Assembly: GCA_965198095.1 (NCBI GenBank)
Contig: OZ240239.1
Coordinates: 3,286,001 to 3,350,000, forward strand
Length of the DNA stretch: 64,000 bases
From: CBDFJH01 sp965198095
Lineage (GTDB): Bacteria; Latescibacterota; UBA2968; GCA-2709665
Reading direction: 5' to 3'
The notes beneath the pieces were generated by a model. It was given only the letters and a program-made list of their open reading frames with translations, was not told the DNA's origin and made no database searches. Position numbers and translations under genes: made by a program. Positions 26,050-33,954 of the stretch are shown piece by piece (position 1 is the stretch's first letter; each line of letters starts with the position of its first letter).

Positions 26050-26640
26050 TTATGCGAGCGCTTGACTCAGATAGTCCCCGATCGTCCGGTCATAGTGAGC
26101 GATATGCCGAAACGCCTTGACGCAGAGTCGAGTCCGCGTGGCCTTGGAGACCCTTCTGGTTGCTTCGAGCTCTGCAGCAACCGTCGGGTAGTCATCGGGA
26201 TCTACGATCACGGCGACAAATGCATAGTTTTTGGCCGCGCTCCTGACCATCGCGGGTCCGCCGATGTCGATCTGCTCGACCGCCTCCTCAATCGTTACGC
26301 CGCGCCTGGCGACCGTCTCTTCAAACGGGTAGAGGTTCACCACGACAAGATCGATCATCCGGATGCCGTGCTTGCTTGCATCCGCCATGTGCCCGGAATG
26401 GTCCCTTCGAGCCAACAGTCCTCCGTGGATGCGTGGATGAAGCGTCTTGACGCGTCCCTCCATCATCTCGGGATATCCAGTGACCTCGGCGATATCCGTG
26501 ACGCGCACGCCGCCTTCGCGAAGTACGCCAGCCGTACCCCCGGTAGAAAGGATCTCGATCCCGATGTTCGCCAACCGGGCACCGAAGTCCACGATCCCAC
26601 GCCTGTCTGAAACGCTGAACAGTGCCCTCTTTTCAGCCAA
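26050..26640 (-). CDS. purH: IMP cyclohydrolase, PurH N-terminal domain only
   Basis: A 196-residue protein matching only the MGS-like cyclohydrolase domain of PurH, which closes FAICAR to IMP in the last purine step. It starts ALFSVSDRRGIVDF and keeps the active-site segments RVKTLHPRIHGGLLARRD, VVNLYPFE, and DIGGPAMVRSAAKNY. Normal PurH is about 500-530 residues with a C-terminal AICAR transformylase domain. Here a TAA follows ALA, and only 65 bp separate it from mreB, so that domain is absent at this locus. The transformylase must be encoded elsewhere or replaced by a PurP-type enzyme. It follows purC by 14 bp. Confidence 0.9.
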   Translation of the reverse strand: MAEKRALFSVSDRRGIVDFGARLANIGIEILSTGGTAGVLREGGVRVTDIAEVTGYPEMMEGRVKTLHPRIHGGLLARRDHSGHMADASKHGIRMIDLVVVNLYPFEETVARRGVTIEEAVEQIDIGGPAMVRSAAKNYAFVAVIVDPDDYPTVAAELEATRRVSKATRTRLCVKAFRHIAHYDRTIGDYLSQALA

Positions 26641-26654
26641 AGAACCGCACCTCT

Positions 26655-27533
26655 CTATCCCAGCAGCCGATCTTGGGCCTGCAGGTACTTGTCCCGGGTT
26701 CTCTCCACGATCTCATCCGGCAGGGCGGGCGCCGGGGGCGCCTTGTCCCAGTCCACGGAGTCGAGATAGTCTCTCACAAACTGCTTGTCAAAGCTGTCCT
26801 GTGAGCCTCCGGGTTCGTAGATCGCCTTGTCCCAGAATCTGGAAGCGTCAGGCGATAAAATTTCGTCGATGAGAATGATGTCGCCGTTCAAGATCCCGAA
26901 CTCGAACTTGGTGTCTGCGATGATAATGCCTTTGGCATCTGCAAATCCACGCGCAAAAGCATAGATCTCCAGCGTTAATTCTCTGAGCTTTTGGCTCAGT
27001 TCCAGATCGACGATCTCGCACATCTGGTCGAAAGAGATATTCTCGTCGTGCCCATCGTCGGATTTCGTCGCTGGCGTGAAGATCGGCGCGTCCAGCCGAC
27101 TCGATTCCTTAAGCCCCTTGGGAAGGGGGATGCCGCAGACGCTTTGCCCCGCTCGATACTCCCTCCAACCCGACCCCGCCAGGTAACCTCTCGCAACGCA
27201 CTCCACGTCGATTCGCTCCGCCTTGGACACGAGCATAGACCGCCCTTCCAACTGCGCCGCATAAGGCCTCAGTGAGTCGGGGAAGCCCGCAACGTCCGCG
27301 GTGATCAGGTGATTGGGGACGATATGGGCCGTCTTCTCGAACCAGAACAGCGACATCTCCGTCAGGATTTTGCCCTTGTCCGGAATGCCATTCGGCATCA
27401 CCACGTCGTAGGCCGATATCCGGTCTGTCGCTACGATGAGAAGTCGGTCTTCAAGATCGTACAGATCCCTCACCTTTCCCCTCGAAAAGAGAGGTATTTC
27501 GCCCAACCTCGTCTCCATCAAAGCCCTTTGCAT
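26655..27533 (-). CDS. purC: SAICAR synthetase
   Basis: A 292-residue enzyme that ligates aspartate to CAIR using ATP. Motifs are FSRGKVRDLYDL (residue 16), ATDRISAYDVVMPNGIPDKG, a VECVARGYLAGSGWREY loop, and LNGDIILIDEILSPDASRF. The size matches the longer, yeast-like single-domain class. It lies in purN-purC-purH order, 9 bp after purN ends. Which of the two near-N-terminal Met codons starts the protein (MQRALM) is uncertain, with little effect. Confidence 0.96.
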   Translation of the reverse strand: MQRALMETRLGEIPLFSRGKVRDLYDLEDRLLIVATDRISAYDVVMPNGIPDKGKILTEMSLFWFEKTAHIVPNHLITADVAGFPDSLRPYAAQLEGRSMLVSKAERIDVECVARGYLAGSGWREYRAGQSVCGIPLPKGLKESSRLDAPIFTPATKSDDGHDENISFDQMCEIVDLELSQKLRELTLEIYAFARGFADAKGIIIADTKFEFGILNGDIILIDEILSPDASRFWDKAIYEPGGSQDSFDKQFVRDYLDSVDWDKAPPAPALPDEIVERTRDKYLQAQDRLLG

Positions 27534-27542
27534 GTCCGCCCC

Positions 27543-28232
27543 TTATATCGTGAGACCCTCATGGCACAGATCTTTGCACAGAATTCGAACTTCATCCCCC
27601 GCCACGTCAACCCTCCCTTCTGCGAACCAACGAATCACTTCCGGATAGAACCGATGTTCCACTTCCAGGACTCTGGCCGCAAGCGACTCTGGCGTATCCT
27701 CGGGCGCCACCTCGACTCTCTCCTGCGCCACAATCGGACCCTCATCGTAGGCCTCGTTCACGAGATGCACGCTCACACCCGTCACCTTGACCTCGCTTTC
27801 GATAACGGCTTCGTGCACGCGAAGGCCATACATCCCCTGTCCTCCGAAGGCCGGCAGAAGTGCGGGGTGTACGTTTATGATCCGATTTTCATAGGCTTTG
27901 AGTAGTTCCGGACCGAGCTTTTTCAGGTATCCGGCCAAGACGACCAGGTCCACCCGATGCGCTCGGAAGACCCGAAGGATAGCCCGGTCCAACTCCTCTT
28001 TCTGGGGATGGGTGCGGCTGCTCAAGTGCGCAACAGGAACGCCGGCGGACCGTGCCCGGGCAAGGGCCCCAGATTTGCTGTTGTTGCTGATGACGACACC
28101 GACGCGCGCAGCGAGCTCGCCGGATGCGCACCGATCCAGGATGGCCTGGAGATTGGTCCCTCCGCCGGAGGCCAGCACGCCCACGCAGAAAGAGGCTTCC
28201 TGTTTCGAATCAACGCGACCTACTGAAGACAT
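27543..28232 (-). CDS. purN: Phosphoribosylglycinamide formyltransferase
   Basis: A 229-residue enzyme that formylates GAR with 10-formyl-THF. It shows VLASGGGTNLQAILDRC near residue 18, VISNNSKSGALARA, LAGYLKKLGP, and the catalytic NVHPALLPAFGG (Asn and His) with VTGVSVHLVNEAYDEGPI. The ATG at 28232 is chosen because upstream in-frame codons give only a low-complexity extension. A clear promoter lies 240 bp further upstream, giving a leader of about 230 nt. It is the first gene of the purN-purC-purH run. Confidence 0.95.
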   Translation of the reverse strand: MSSVGRVDSKQEASFCVGVLASGGGTNLQAILDRCASGELAARVGVVISNNSKSGALARARSAGVPVAHLSSRTHPQKEELDRAILRVFRAHRVDLVVLAGYLKKLGPELLKAYENRIINVHPALLPAFGGQGMYGLRVHEAVIESEVKVTGVSVHLVNEAYDEGPIVAQERVEVAPEDTPESLAARVLEVEHRFYPEVIRWFAEGRVDVAGDEVRILCKDLCHEGLTI

Positions 28233-28470
28233 TCCGAACGGTGGACTCGAAGGACGGAGATTGACAAGAATTTGAACGATGCTTTCCGGAGCCGAGAGGA
28301 ACAAAGGGAAGGGCACCGACAAACTTCAAGGCCCCGAGTATAGATGTAAGGTGGAGCCCTAAAATCCGGGGGGAAGATCGTCGCGGAAACGCAAACCCGT
28401 CATGCAACCACGTTACGAACACAGACCACGGACCGTTAAGACCTTAAGCTCAATACTACTAACCGCTTGA

Positions 28471-28499
28471 ATGATAGGTGATTGGCCCTATAAAGTCAA
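28471..28499 (-). promoter_or_regulatory. Sigma70-type promoter for purN-purC-purH
   Basis: On the minus strand TTGACT (28499-28494), 17 bp, then TATCAT (28476-28471), just after the DUF402 gene stop. The roughly 230-nt leader that follows (28464-28233) contains no structure that I recognise. Confidence 0.75.
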
Positions 28500-28511
28500 G
28501 AATTTTGGCCG

Positions 28512-29018
28512 TCACGTGCGGTCTGCTGTCCGCCTTTGAGCAACCTTTCCCAGCAGCCCGTCCAGTTTGAACAGGATTTCGTCTCTCTTCGCCACAATTT
28601 CCCCTTCCTGAACGGAGATCCATTCCACGTCCGATTCCGTGAGTGTGCCGTTAGACCGGAAGGCCTCTACGTCTTCCCTGTCCAGTACCGTCAGCCGACC
28701 GTCCGCGTCGAACCAGAGGTCGAGAAGAAGATCCAGGTATTCCACTTCGGCCTCTCTGACCTCCTGATCCCGACAAACGTGAAACAGGTGTCCTTCGAGG
28801 GCCCCGTCAGGTCCGCACATCTCCCAGGTCACATAGCCGCATCCCGTCTGGTACCAGGCATAGGTCGTCGATCCGACTTCGAAACTGACGTCTCCCACTT
28901 TGCCGGGCCCTTCGTGTACGTACCTGACGAGTGCATAACCGTCTGCTTTTTTGATCAGCTCGCACGTATAACGTTCGTCGGGCTTGTCGAGGCGTCGCCT
29001 GACTTCGAGATAACTCAC
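28512..29018 (-). CDS. DUF402 domain protein
   Basis: A 168-residue protein of the DUF402 family (FomD/Ntdp-like nucleotide phosphatases and related RNA-processing proteins). Typical landmarks are TYAWYQTGCGYVTWEM, the EVEYLDLLLDLWFDADGRL segment, and VLDREDVEAFRSNGTL. The GTG at 29018 is the start and overlaps the TGA of the small upstream membrane-protein gene in TGATGTG, so translation is probably coupled. AAGGA is about eight bases upstream. Its substrate is unknown. Confidence 0.8.
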   Translation of the reverse strand: MSYLEVRRRLDKPDERYTCELIKKADGYALVRYVHEGPGKVGDVSFEVGSTTYAWYQTGCGYVTWEMCGPDGALEGHLFHVCRDQEVREAEVEYLDLLLDLWFDADGRLTVLDREDVEAFRSNGTLTESDVEWISVQEGEIVAKRDEILFKLDGLLGKVAQRRTADRT

Positions 29019-29019
29019 A

Positions 29020-29187
29020 TCATTGTCCTTTGAGCAAGTAGCAGATCAGCATCGATGCGCTTGCAATGATCCAGCAGCTCCACTGTACCAACTTGGACTT
29101 CAGCCCCCGCATCCCCGAGGAGACCGACTGCCCCAGATAGCTGATCAAGAAGATGATGGCAAGTATTGCACCCCAGCCTGTTATCAT
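29020..29187 (-). CDS. Small two-helix membrane protein (55 residues)
   Basis: This short frame starts at ATG 29187 (MITGWGAILAIIFLISYLG) and ends in LICYLLKGQ. Two hydrophobic helices (residues about 4-19 and 37-53) flank a basic loop GMRGLKSKLV, suggesting a hairpin in the inner membrane. It lies 34 bp after the exported Pcm gene and overlaps the DUF402 start, so gene packing supports it being real. I see no strong ribosome binding site. No homologue is recognised. Confidence 0.55.
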   Translation of the reverse strand: MITGWGAILAIIFLISYLGQSVSSGMRGLKSKLVQWSCWIIASASMLICYLLKGQ

Positions 29188-29221
29188 GCGACACGCCACC
29201 CGGTTTCTCGACCTGTAGAGA

Positions 29222-30016
29222 TCATTTTTCCTGAGCTTCCCCGGTCATCGGCACGAATCGGACCGGGATGATCCGGTCCTGCCGAACCTCGGCGCCCTCC
29301 TTAACGAGCAGGACCAGTTCCTGTTCATGCCGCCCCACCGGAATCACCATCCGGCCGCCATCCCGCAGCTGGTTCACCAGAAGTTGGGGGACGTGGTCTG
29401 GCGCTGCCGTGACCATGATGGCGTCGAACGGCGCCTTTTCGGGCCATCCGCGATAGCCGTCGCCGAGACGGACGTTTACGTTGCCGTAGCCGAGGTCGCG
29501 GAGCGTCCTGGCCGCCCGATTGACCAACGGTTCCAGGATTTCAACCGTGAACACGCTGTCCACGAGAAGCGCCAGCACGGCGGCCTGATATCCCGACCCT
29601 GTTCCGACTTCCAGCACCCGATCCCGTTGTTTCAGGTTGAGCAGCTCCGTCATGATTGCAACGATGTAAGGCTGAGAGATCGTCTGCCCTTCTCCAATCG
29701 GCAACGCACCGTCATCATAGGCCCGCTCACTCAGATCGGGGGGGACGAAAAGATGCCTCGGGACCTCCTCTATGGCTGTAAGCACGCGCTGCGATCCAAT
29801 GCCTCGCCGCTCGAGCTGGGTCTTCACCATCTTTTTTCGCATATGCGTATACCGTCGTTCGTCGTTCTGCTTCGCGTCGTCCCCCTCCGAAACGGTACCG
29901 CCACAGGAAGCCGCGAACAGGAGCACCAACGCGGTCGTGGCGCTCCACCTTACGCAGCCATCCACGAGCAACCGTCTCCCATCTGAGATCCACAATCTAT
30001 ACCCAATGCCCAACAT
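29222..30016 (-). CDS. pcm: Exported protein-L-isoaspartate O-methyltransferase
   Basis: A 264-residue protein. Residues about 65-250 are a Pcm methyltransferase that uses SAM to start repair of isoaspartyl residues. It has VPRHLFVPPDLSERAYDDGA, IGEGQTISQPYIVAIMTELL, the SAM loop VLEVGTGSGYQAAVLA, and DAIMVTAAPDHVP. The first 40 residues are a basic stretch and a hydrophobic run ending LLFAASCGG, which fits a lipoprotein signal with Cys38 as the acylation site. A periplasmic or membrane-anchored Pcm is less common than the cytoplasmic form. The supply of SAM outside the cytoplasm is then a puzzle. Confidence 0.9.
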   Translation of the reverse strand: MLGIGYRLWISDGRRLLVDGCVRWSATTALVLLFAASCGGTVSEGDDAKQNDERRYTHMRKKMVKTQLERRGIGSQRVLTAIEEVPRHLFVPPDLSERAYDDGALPIGEGQTISQPYIVAIMTELLNLKQRDRVLEVGTGSGYQAAVLALLVDSVFTVEILEPLVNRAARTLRDLGYGNVNVRLGDGYRGWPEKAPFDAIMVTAAPDHVPQLLVNQLRDGGRMVIPVGRHEQELVLLVKEGAEVRQDRIIPVRFVPMTGEAQEK

Positions 30017-30335
30017 CCGATCATTTAAGAAGGTGACCCGGCGAAAAAAACGGACACGTAGTCAGGCCACGCCTTGGTATTCAAACGCCTCGGGGCTCGA
30101 ATTGCCCAGCGCCGAATGTCCGCGGACGCTTCGAGGCGATTTTTTTCAGCCGCGATCCAATCGGCCTTCAGCAATCCCAAGATATGACAGATGGCGTAAT
30201 GGGTCAAGAGGTTGGTCTTTCATATTCCCGATGGCGCGCCTCGTCTCCTGACACGGCCCCCAAACACAAACCCCCGCCGGGCACACGACCCGACGGGGGT
30301 TGTGAATGACCCCAAGCCCCACGCGCGTCCAAATC
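30017..30335. other. Non-coding gap with a terminator
   Basis: The 319 bp upstream of pcm and downstream of the decayed propeller gene contain no convincing gene on either strand. The only clear structure is the hairpin terminator at 30269-30301. Confidence 0.6.
30269..30301 (-). terminator. Intrinsic terminator of the decayed EF-hand/propeller gene
   Basis: A 13-bp stem is formed by the arms at 30269-30281 and 30289-30301 with a 7-nt loop. On the minus-strand RNA the single non-Watson-Crick position is a U-G wobble, whereas on the plus strand it would be a C-A mismatch. That supports minus-strand use. GTTTGTGTTTG follows. Confidence 0.8.
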
Positions 30336-30986
30336 TCAAGGACGGGTAGCGAACTCCGCCACGTAAATATCATCGTCACCATCACGTTCGGATACGAAAA
30401 CGAGTTTGCGACCATCAGGCGACCCGTCGATTCCATATAAGGAGATGTCGCTGCTCTTCGTTAATTGGACGCGGTTGCTGCCATCGGCGTTCATCACATA
30501 GATATTGTAGTCTGTGATGATGACAATTTTAGTGCCGTCGGGAGACCGGGCGGGGCGGTCGTCGTGTACGGGCATCCGGCGCTTCAAGGTCGCCATCCCG
30601 GCAGAGGTGACGGGCGCACAACTCGCCTTGTCCAGACTGTCCGCAGTCACAGCGCGGAGGTTGGCATCCGGGATGGACACTGGCGGGGCGGATACCTCTT
30701 TGCCGAAGTTGCTGGCAAAGATCGCAAATCGCCAAAATCCAATCGCGCCATCACCATTCAGACCATACTTTGCTTAATATTCTCCATCGCTCTGACGTGC
30801 CCCGAACTAACCTGCAAACAACAAAAAGTCGGAAAAGTCAACCCTACGATCGCCGTCAAAGCCCTGGGTAGGGTCCGAGTGCAACGCAACGCGCAGATTC
30901 AGAGTTACGCGCTCACTTTGCCCGCCTCGGCCGAGTTCGGCAGGTCGGCTCGCGCGCCATCTTCCGGTTCTTCCCCTCAGGCAGGG
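30336..30986 (-). pseudogene. Decayed secreted protein: EF-hand pair plus TolB-like propeller fragment
   Basis: One frame reads from about 30986 to a normal stop at 30336 but is broken by TAG (30809-30807) and TAA (30776-30774). Upstream of the stops is an EF-hand-like loop (FDGDRRVDFSDFLLF). Between and after them is a second (LNGDGAIGFWRFAIFASNFG). Then comes a PD40/TolB-like stretch with NIYVMNADGSNRVQLT, SPDGRKLVFVSERDGDDD and DIYVAEF. The two loops span 54 codons, exactly the length of the intact pair at the end of the matrixin gene (56796-59279), and the residues align without gaps. The remaining 114-residue frame after the second stop is too short for a propeller. Confidence 0.78.
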
Positions 30987-31267
30987 TCAATGCTTCTGAT
31001 CTTGAACAAGCCACCCGCTCCCCGAGGGCGCATCTCCGCCGCTGCCGTGGAAGGCTTCAACCACAAAGCAACATCGGCTACGAGAAGCGCGTACGGCTTC
31101 CGAACATATAAGGCGATAGAACGCTCCCTATCGTGCACTTGGCGACCTGCCGGAACCTCAGGCCACCCACGGATTCCGTTGGCGAGGCAAAAAAATAGGC
31201 CGTCTCGTATAGAGATGACCCGGACGGAGCACATTTCGACGCTACTCAACTCGGCCGGTGCGTCCCA
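30987..31267. other. Gap with no supported gene
   Basis: This region between the pseudogene and the 46-codon ORF holds a minus-strand open frame of 90 codons (30977-31249) with unconvincing composition and no recognised motif. It may be the eroded front part of the pseudogene. Confidence 0.45.
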
Positions 31268-31408
31268 CTAGCCCGTCTGGCGCAACGTCTCAGCCGCAAG
31301 TTGGTCCAAGGGCCGGACCTTCGTCTCCTCCCGAAGGTCCTCCATCATCTTCCAAAATGACGTCAATCGCTTACGAATACGGTCGGAGAGGTCGTCGATT
31401 TCTTCCAC
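31268..31408 (-). CDS. Possible 46-residue helical protein next to the type IX-like gene
   Basis: A GTG at 31408 directly follows the TGA of the upstream secreted-protein gene. The 46-residue product begins VEEIDDLSDRIRKRL in its first stretch (initiator Met replacing Val), ends AAETLRQTG, and is charged, amphipathic and helical, with high GC at third positions. That resembles coding rather than random sequence. It has no recognised relatives and no ribosome binding site of its own; translation would depend on coupling. It could also be the remnant of a longer gene. Confidence 0.4.
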   Translation of the reverse strand: MEEIDDLSDRIRKRLTSFWKMMEDLREETKVRPLDQLAAETLRQTG

Positions 31409-32215
31409 TCACTTCAGGAGCATCATTCGTCGCGCTTGAGAAAAATTTCCCGCCTGAAGCCGATAGATGTAGATTCCGCTCGCCAACTGACGTCCGTGGG
31501 CGTCCCTCGCATCCCATTCCGATACGTAAAACCCCGGCTCGAGCGACTCATCCACGAGCGTCCGGACCTCCTGCCCAAGCAGATTGTAGATAACCAGCCT
31601 GGTGTGTGCAGGTTCAGGCAACTGGTAGCTGATCGTTGTCGTCGGGTTGAACGGGTTGGGAACATTCTGGTCCACGCTGAACTGCTGCGGAACGTCCCTC
31701 AGATGACCGATCTCGATATTCCGCATGTCATCGATGTTGCCCTCCAGGTCGACCAAAATTCCTTCGGCAATCTGGAAATCGGAAGGCAAAGGCGTACCCA
31801 CTGTCTTGAACGTAACTTCGACCAATCTCCCTTCTCCCTCGGCACCCTCTCCGTCCACTTTCATCGATCCCAGCGCCAGCCTGCCCTGCGTTCGGTTCGA
31901 GGAGAGGAAGAGGGTCGGCTGCCCACTCCCGGTATCCAGAAAGTGTCCTTCGGCCTCCTCGGCCTCGACGAACTCGTACTTTGCAGGATCGTATTGCAGC
32001 ACAAAACCATAGCCCTTCAGATCCTGTGCTTGGCTCACCTTCACGTGAAGCTTCAGGATCCCATTTTCCGACCTCCCCAAGTCTGCGCGCTCCAGTGTCA
32101 GCTTGGCAAAGGCGTTCTTGCCCCCGACAATCTCCAATCCGCTGGTCAAGTCCCTCGCCGCAACCGGAGCTGCCAAGCCTGCACAGACCAAAGCTGTAAT
32201 CACAGATTTCATCAT
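31409..32215 (-). CDS. Secreted cohesin-like protein with type IX/FlgD-like C-terminal domain
   Basis: A 268-residue secreted protein. A signal peptide (VITALVCAGLAAPVAARD) is followed by a cohesin/Ig-like domain (about 30-165) with the KGYGFVLQYDPAKYEFVEA strand pair. A linker QFSVDQNVPNPFNPTTTISY leads into a C-terminal domain ending ASGIYIYRLQAGNFSQ and RRMMLLK. That ending is the common type A sorting/FlgD-like module of the FCB group, which normally directs export by a type IX system; no secretion genes are in the window. GGGAGG precedes the ATG, and a strong promoter lies about 100 bp upstream. Confidence 0.87.
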   Translation of the reverse strand: MMKSVITALVCAGLAAPVAARDLTSGLEIVGGKNAFAKLTLERADLGRSENGILKLHVKVSQAQDLKGYGFVLQYDPAKYEFVEAEEAEGHFLDTGSGQPTLFLSSNRTQGRLALGSMKVDGEGAEGEGRLVEVTFKTVGTPLPSDFQIAEGILVDLEGNIDDMRNIEIGHLRDVPQQFSVDQNVPNPFNPTTTISYQLPEPAHTRLVIYNLLGQEVRTLVDESLEPGFYVSEWDARDAHGRQLASGIYIYRLQAGNFSQARRMMLLK

Positions 32216-32310
32216 CGCTTGCCTCCCGTTGTCTTCTGCTTCCGTGGCAAACCCAGCCCGGATTCCGAACTTCCCACGGCACGGTTCCCGATCGCTATTT
32301 TTCGAAAAAA

Positions 32311-32339
32311 AATTTACAGCTCAGGTCCAAATTTGTCAA
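32311..32339 (-). promoter_or_regulatory. Sigma70-type promoter for the type IX-like secreted protein
   Basis: On the minus strand TTGACA (32339-32334), 17 bp, TAAATT (32316-32311). The -35 box overlaps the stop codon of the cobA/hemD gene. Confidence 0.75.
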
Positions 32340-33916
32340 TGGTTTTTCCTGCTTGATCGCCAAGAAGCCCGTCCGGGACCATCCACACCCCTCAAAGCAT
32401 CTGAATGACCGACGAAATAGGTCAGGATGCCCTCCACCATTCCGGGAATGGAGACCTGATCCGCTGGCGGCTCTGCGACAACCTTGAAGCCTGCTTCCCG
32501 GGCCGTCTCAGCCGTGACTTGGCCGATACAGGCCGCGGGAAGATTGCGTGTCACGTGGCTCAGCATCTCGGGACCGACGAGCCTTGCGAAGTTGCTTACG
32601 GTGGATGAACTCGTGAAGGTCACCAGGTTTATCTCCCCGGCGGCCAGCCCCTCCCCAACGCGATGGGGTAGCCCCTCGGGTCGTTCCGTACGGTACGCGA
32701 CGATCTCCGTGACTTCGCCTCCCCGATCCCGAAGGCCTTCCACGAGCACTTTCCTGCCGATTCCGGACCGCGGAACCAAGAACCGTTGGCCCGAAATCTC
32801 CACCCGATCGTCCAGTGCCTTCAGCAGACCCTCTGCAACGGGTGTGTCGGGCGTCAGCTTCACGCGAACGTAGTAAGATTCAACCTTCTTCCTCGTGGCG
32901 GGACCCACCGCAGCGACCCGGCATCCCTTCAGGATCCGCAGATCCTGACCCACAGAAAAGATTCGCCCGAACAAGCGCTCCACAGCGTTCGGACTCGCAA
33001 AAATCAGCCAGTCAAATCTCTGGATCTGGGAGATCGCTCGATCCACGGGCACCCAATCATCCGGATCCGAGATGCGAATCGTGGGCACTTCGGCAACCTT
33101 CGCGCCCAACGTCCGAAGACGCCGAACGAGGTCACTGCCCTGACTCCGCGTCCGGGTCACCAGGATGTACCTGCCGAACAGGGGTCGAGATTCGAACCAA
33201 GAAAGATCGAAACGAGCCACATCCCCCACGATCATCACTGCGGGTGGCCGGATCTCCAACCCGCCCAAGTCCCCCAGAGTTGCTCGCACGGTCTCCTGAT
33301 CCGGCAGGCTGGCCCACCGCACGACTGCAATCGGCGTCTTTGGGGAAAGCCCGCCTGCGATCAACCGTCTCGCGATCCGTGCGCGACGGCCGACGCCCAT
33401 CAGGATCACGAGGGTGCCCTTCACCCGAGCCAACGCCTCCCAACGGACATCGGTTCCCGGCTTTTTCGGATCCTCGTGACCGGTCACGACGGTCACGCTT
33501 CCCGAGACGCCGCGATACGTCAACGGAATTCCCGCGTGGGCTGCGGCCGCGGTTGCACTCGTGACGCCCGGAACGACTTCCCATTCGACTTTGGCCTTTT
33601 TCAAGGTCTCCGCTTCCTCTCCCCCCCGTCCCAGGAGGAATGGATCCCCCCCCTTCAAACGAACGACCCGACTTCCCGCCAAACTCTTCTCGATCAACAG
33701 CGCGTTGATCTCCTCTTGCTGCTTCGCCCGAAACCCCGCGCGCTTTCCGACATAGATCTTCTCGCAAGTTGGCCCTGCCTCATCAACCAAGGCTTCGTTG
33801 ACGAGGTCATCATAGAGCAGCACATCCGCCATCTGGATACAGCGCAGACCCTTCAAGCTGATGAGCTCGGGGTCTCCGGGCCCTGCGCCCACAAGGTGTA
33901 CTTTGCCCTTCTTCAT
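32336..33916 (-). CDS. cobA/hemD: CobA-HemD fusion: uroporphyrinogen-III methyltransferase and synthase
   Basis: A 526-residue fusion. Residues about 1-245 are SAM-dependent uroporphyrinogen-III C-methyltransferase: VHLVGAGPGDPELISLKG, VVRLKGGDPFLLGRGGEE and EVVPGVTSATAAAAHAGIPL. Residues about 250-510 are uroporphyrinogen-III synthase, weakly conserved as usual, with ILVTRTRSQG, LIFASPNAVERLF and VTFTSSSTVSNF. One protein thus makes uro'gen III and methylates it to precorrin-2. The last 30 residues are basic and unlike either domain. It is the last gene of the tetrapyrrole operon, 38 bp after hemC. Confidence 0.94.
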   Translation of the reverse strand: MKKGKVHLVGAGPGDPELISLKGLRCIQMADVLLYDDLVNEALVDEAGPTCEKIYVGKRAGFRAKQQEEINALLIEKSLAGSRVVRLKGGDPFLLGRGGEEAETLKKAKVEWEVVPGVTSATAAAAHAGIPLTYRGVSGSVTVVTGHEDPKKPGTDVRWEALARVKGTLVILMGVGRRARIARRLIAGGLSPKTPIAVVRWASLPDQETVRATLGDLGGLEIRPPAVMIVGDVARFDLSWFESRPLFGRYILVTRTRSQGSDLVRRLRTLGAKVAEVPTIRISDPDDWVPVDRAISQIQRFDWLIFASPNAVERLFGRIFSVGQDLRILKGCRVAAVGPATRKKVESYYVRVKLTPDTPVAEGLLKALDDRVEISGQRFLVPRSGIGRKVLVEGLRDRGGEVTEIVAYRTERPEGLPHRVGEGLAAGEINLVTFTSSSTVSNFARLVGPEMLSHVTRNLPAACIGQVTAETAREAGFKVVAEPPADQVSIPGMVEGILTYFVGHSDALRGVDGPGRASWRSSRKNH

Positions 33917-33954
33917 CTACAGCCCACCTGTCAGATCGGCGTCTTTTGGACCTC

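Noticed and set aside
30774..30809. Stop-codon recoding (TAG and TAA read as amino acids) in the EF-hand frame
   Set aside because: Two different stop codons, one short surviving propeller fragment and no readthrough structure make decay far more likely.
31436..32356. Long plus-strand frame opposite the type IX-like gene
   Set aside because: It has no signal, motif or ribosome binding site. The minus-strand frame has a complete signal peptide and C-terminal domain.
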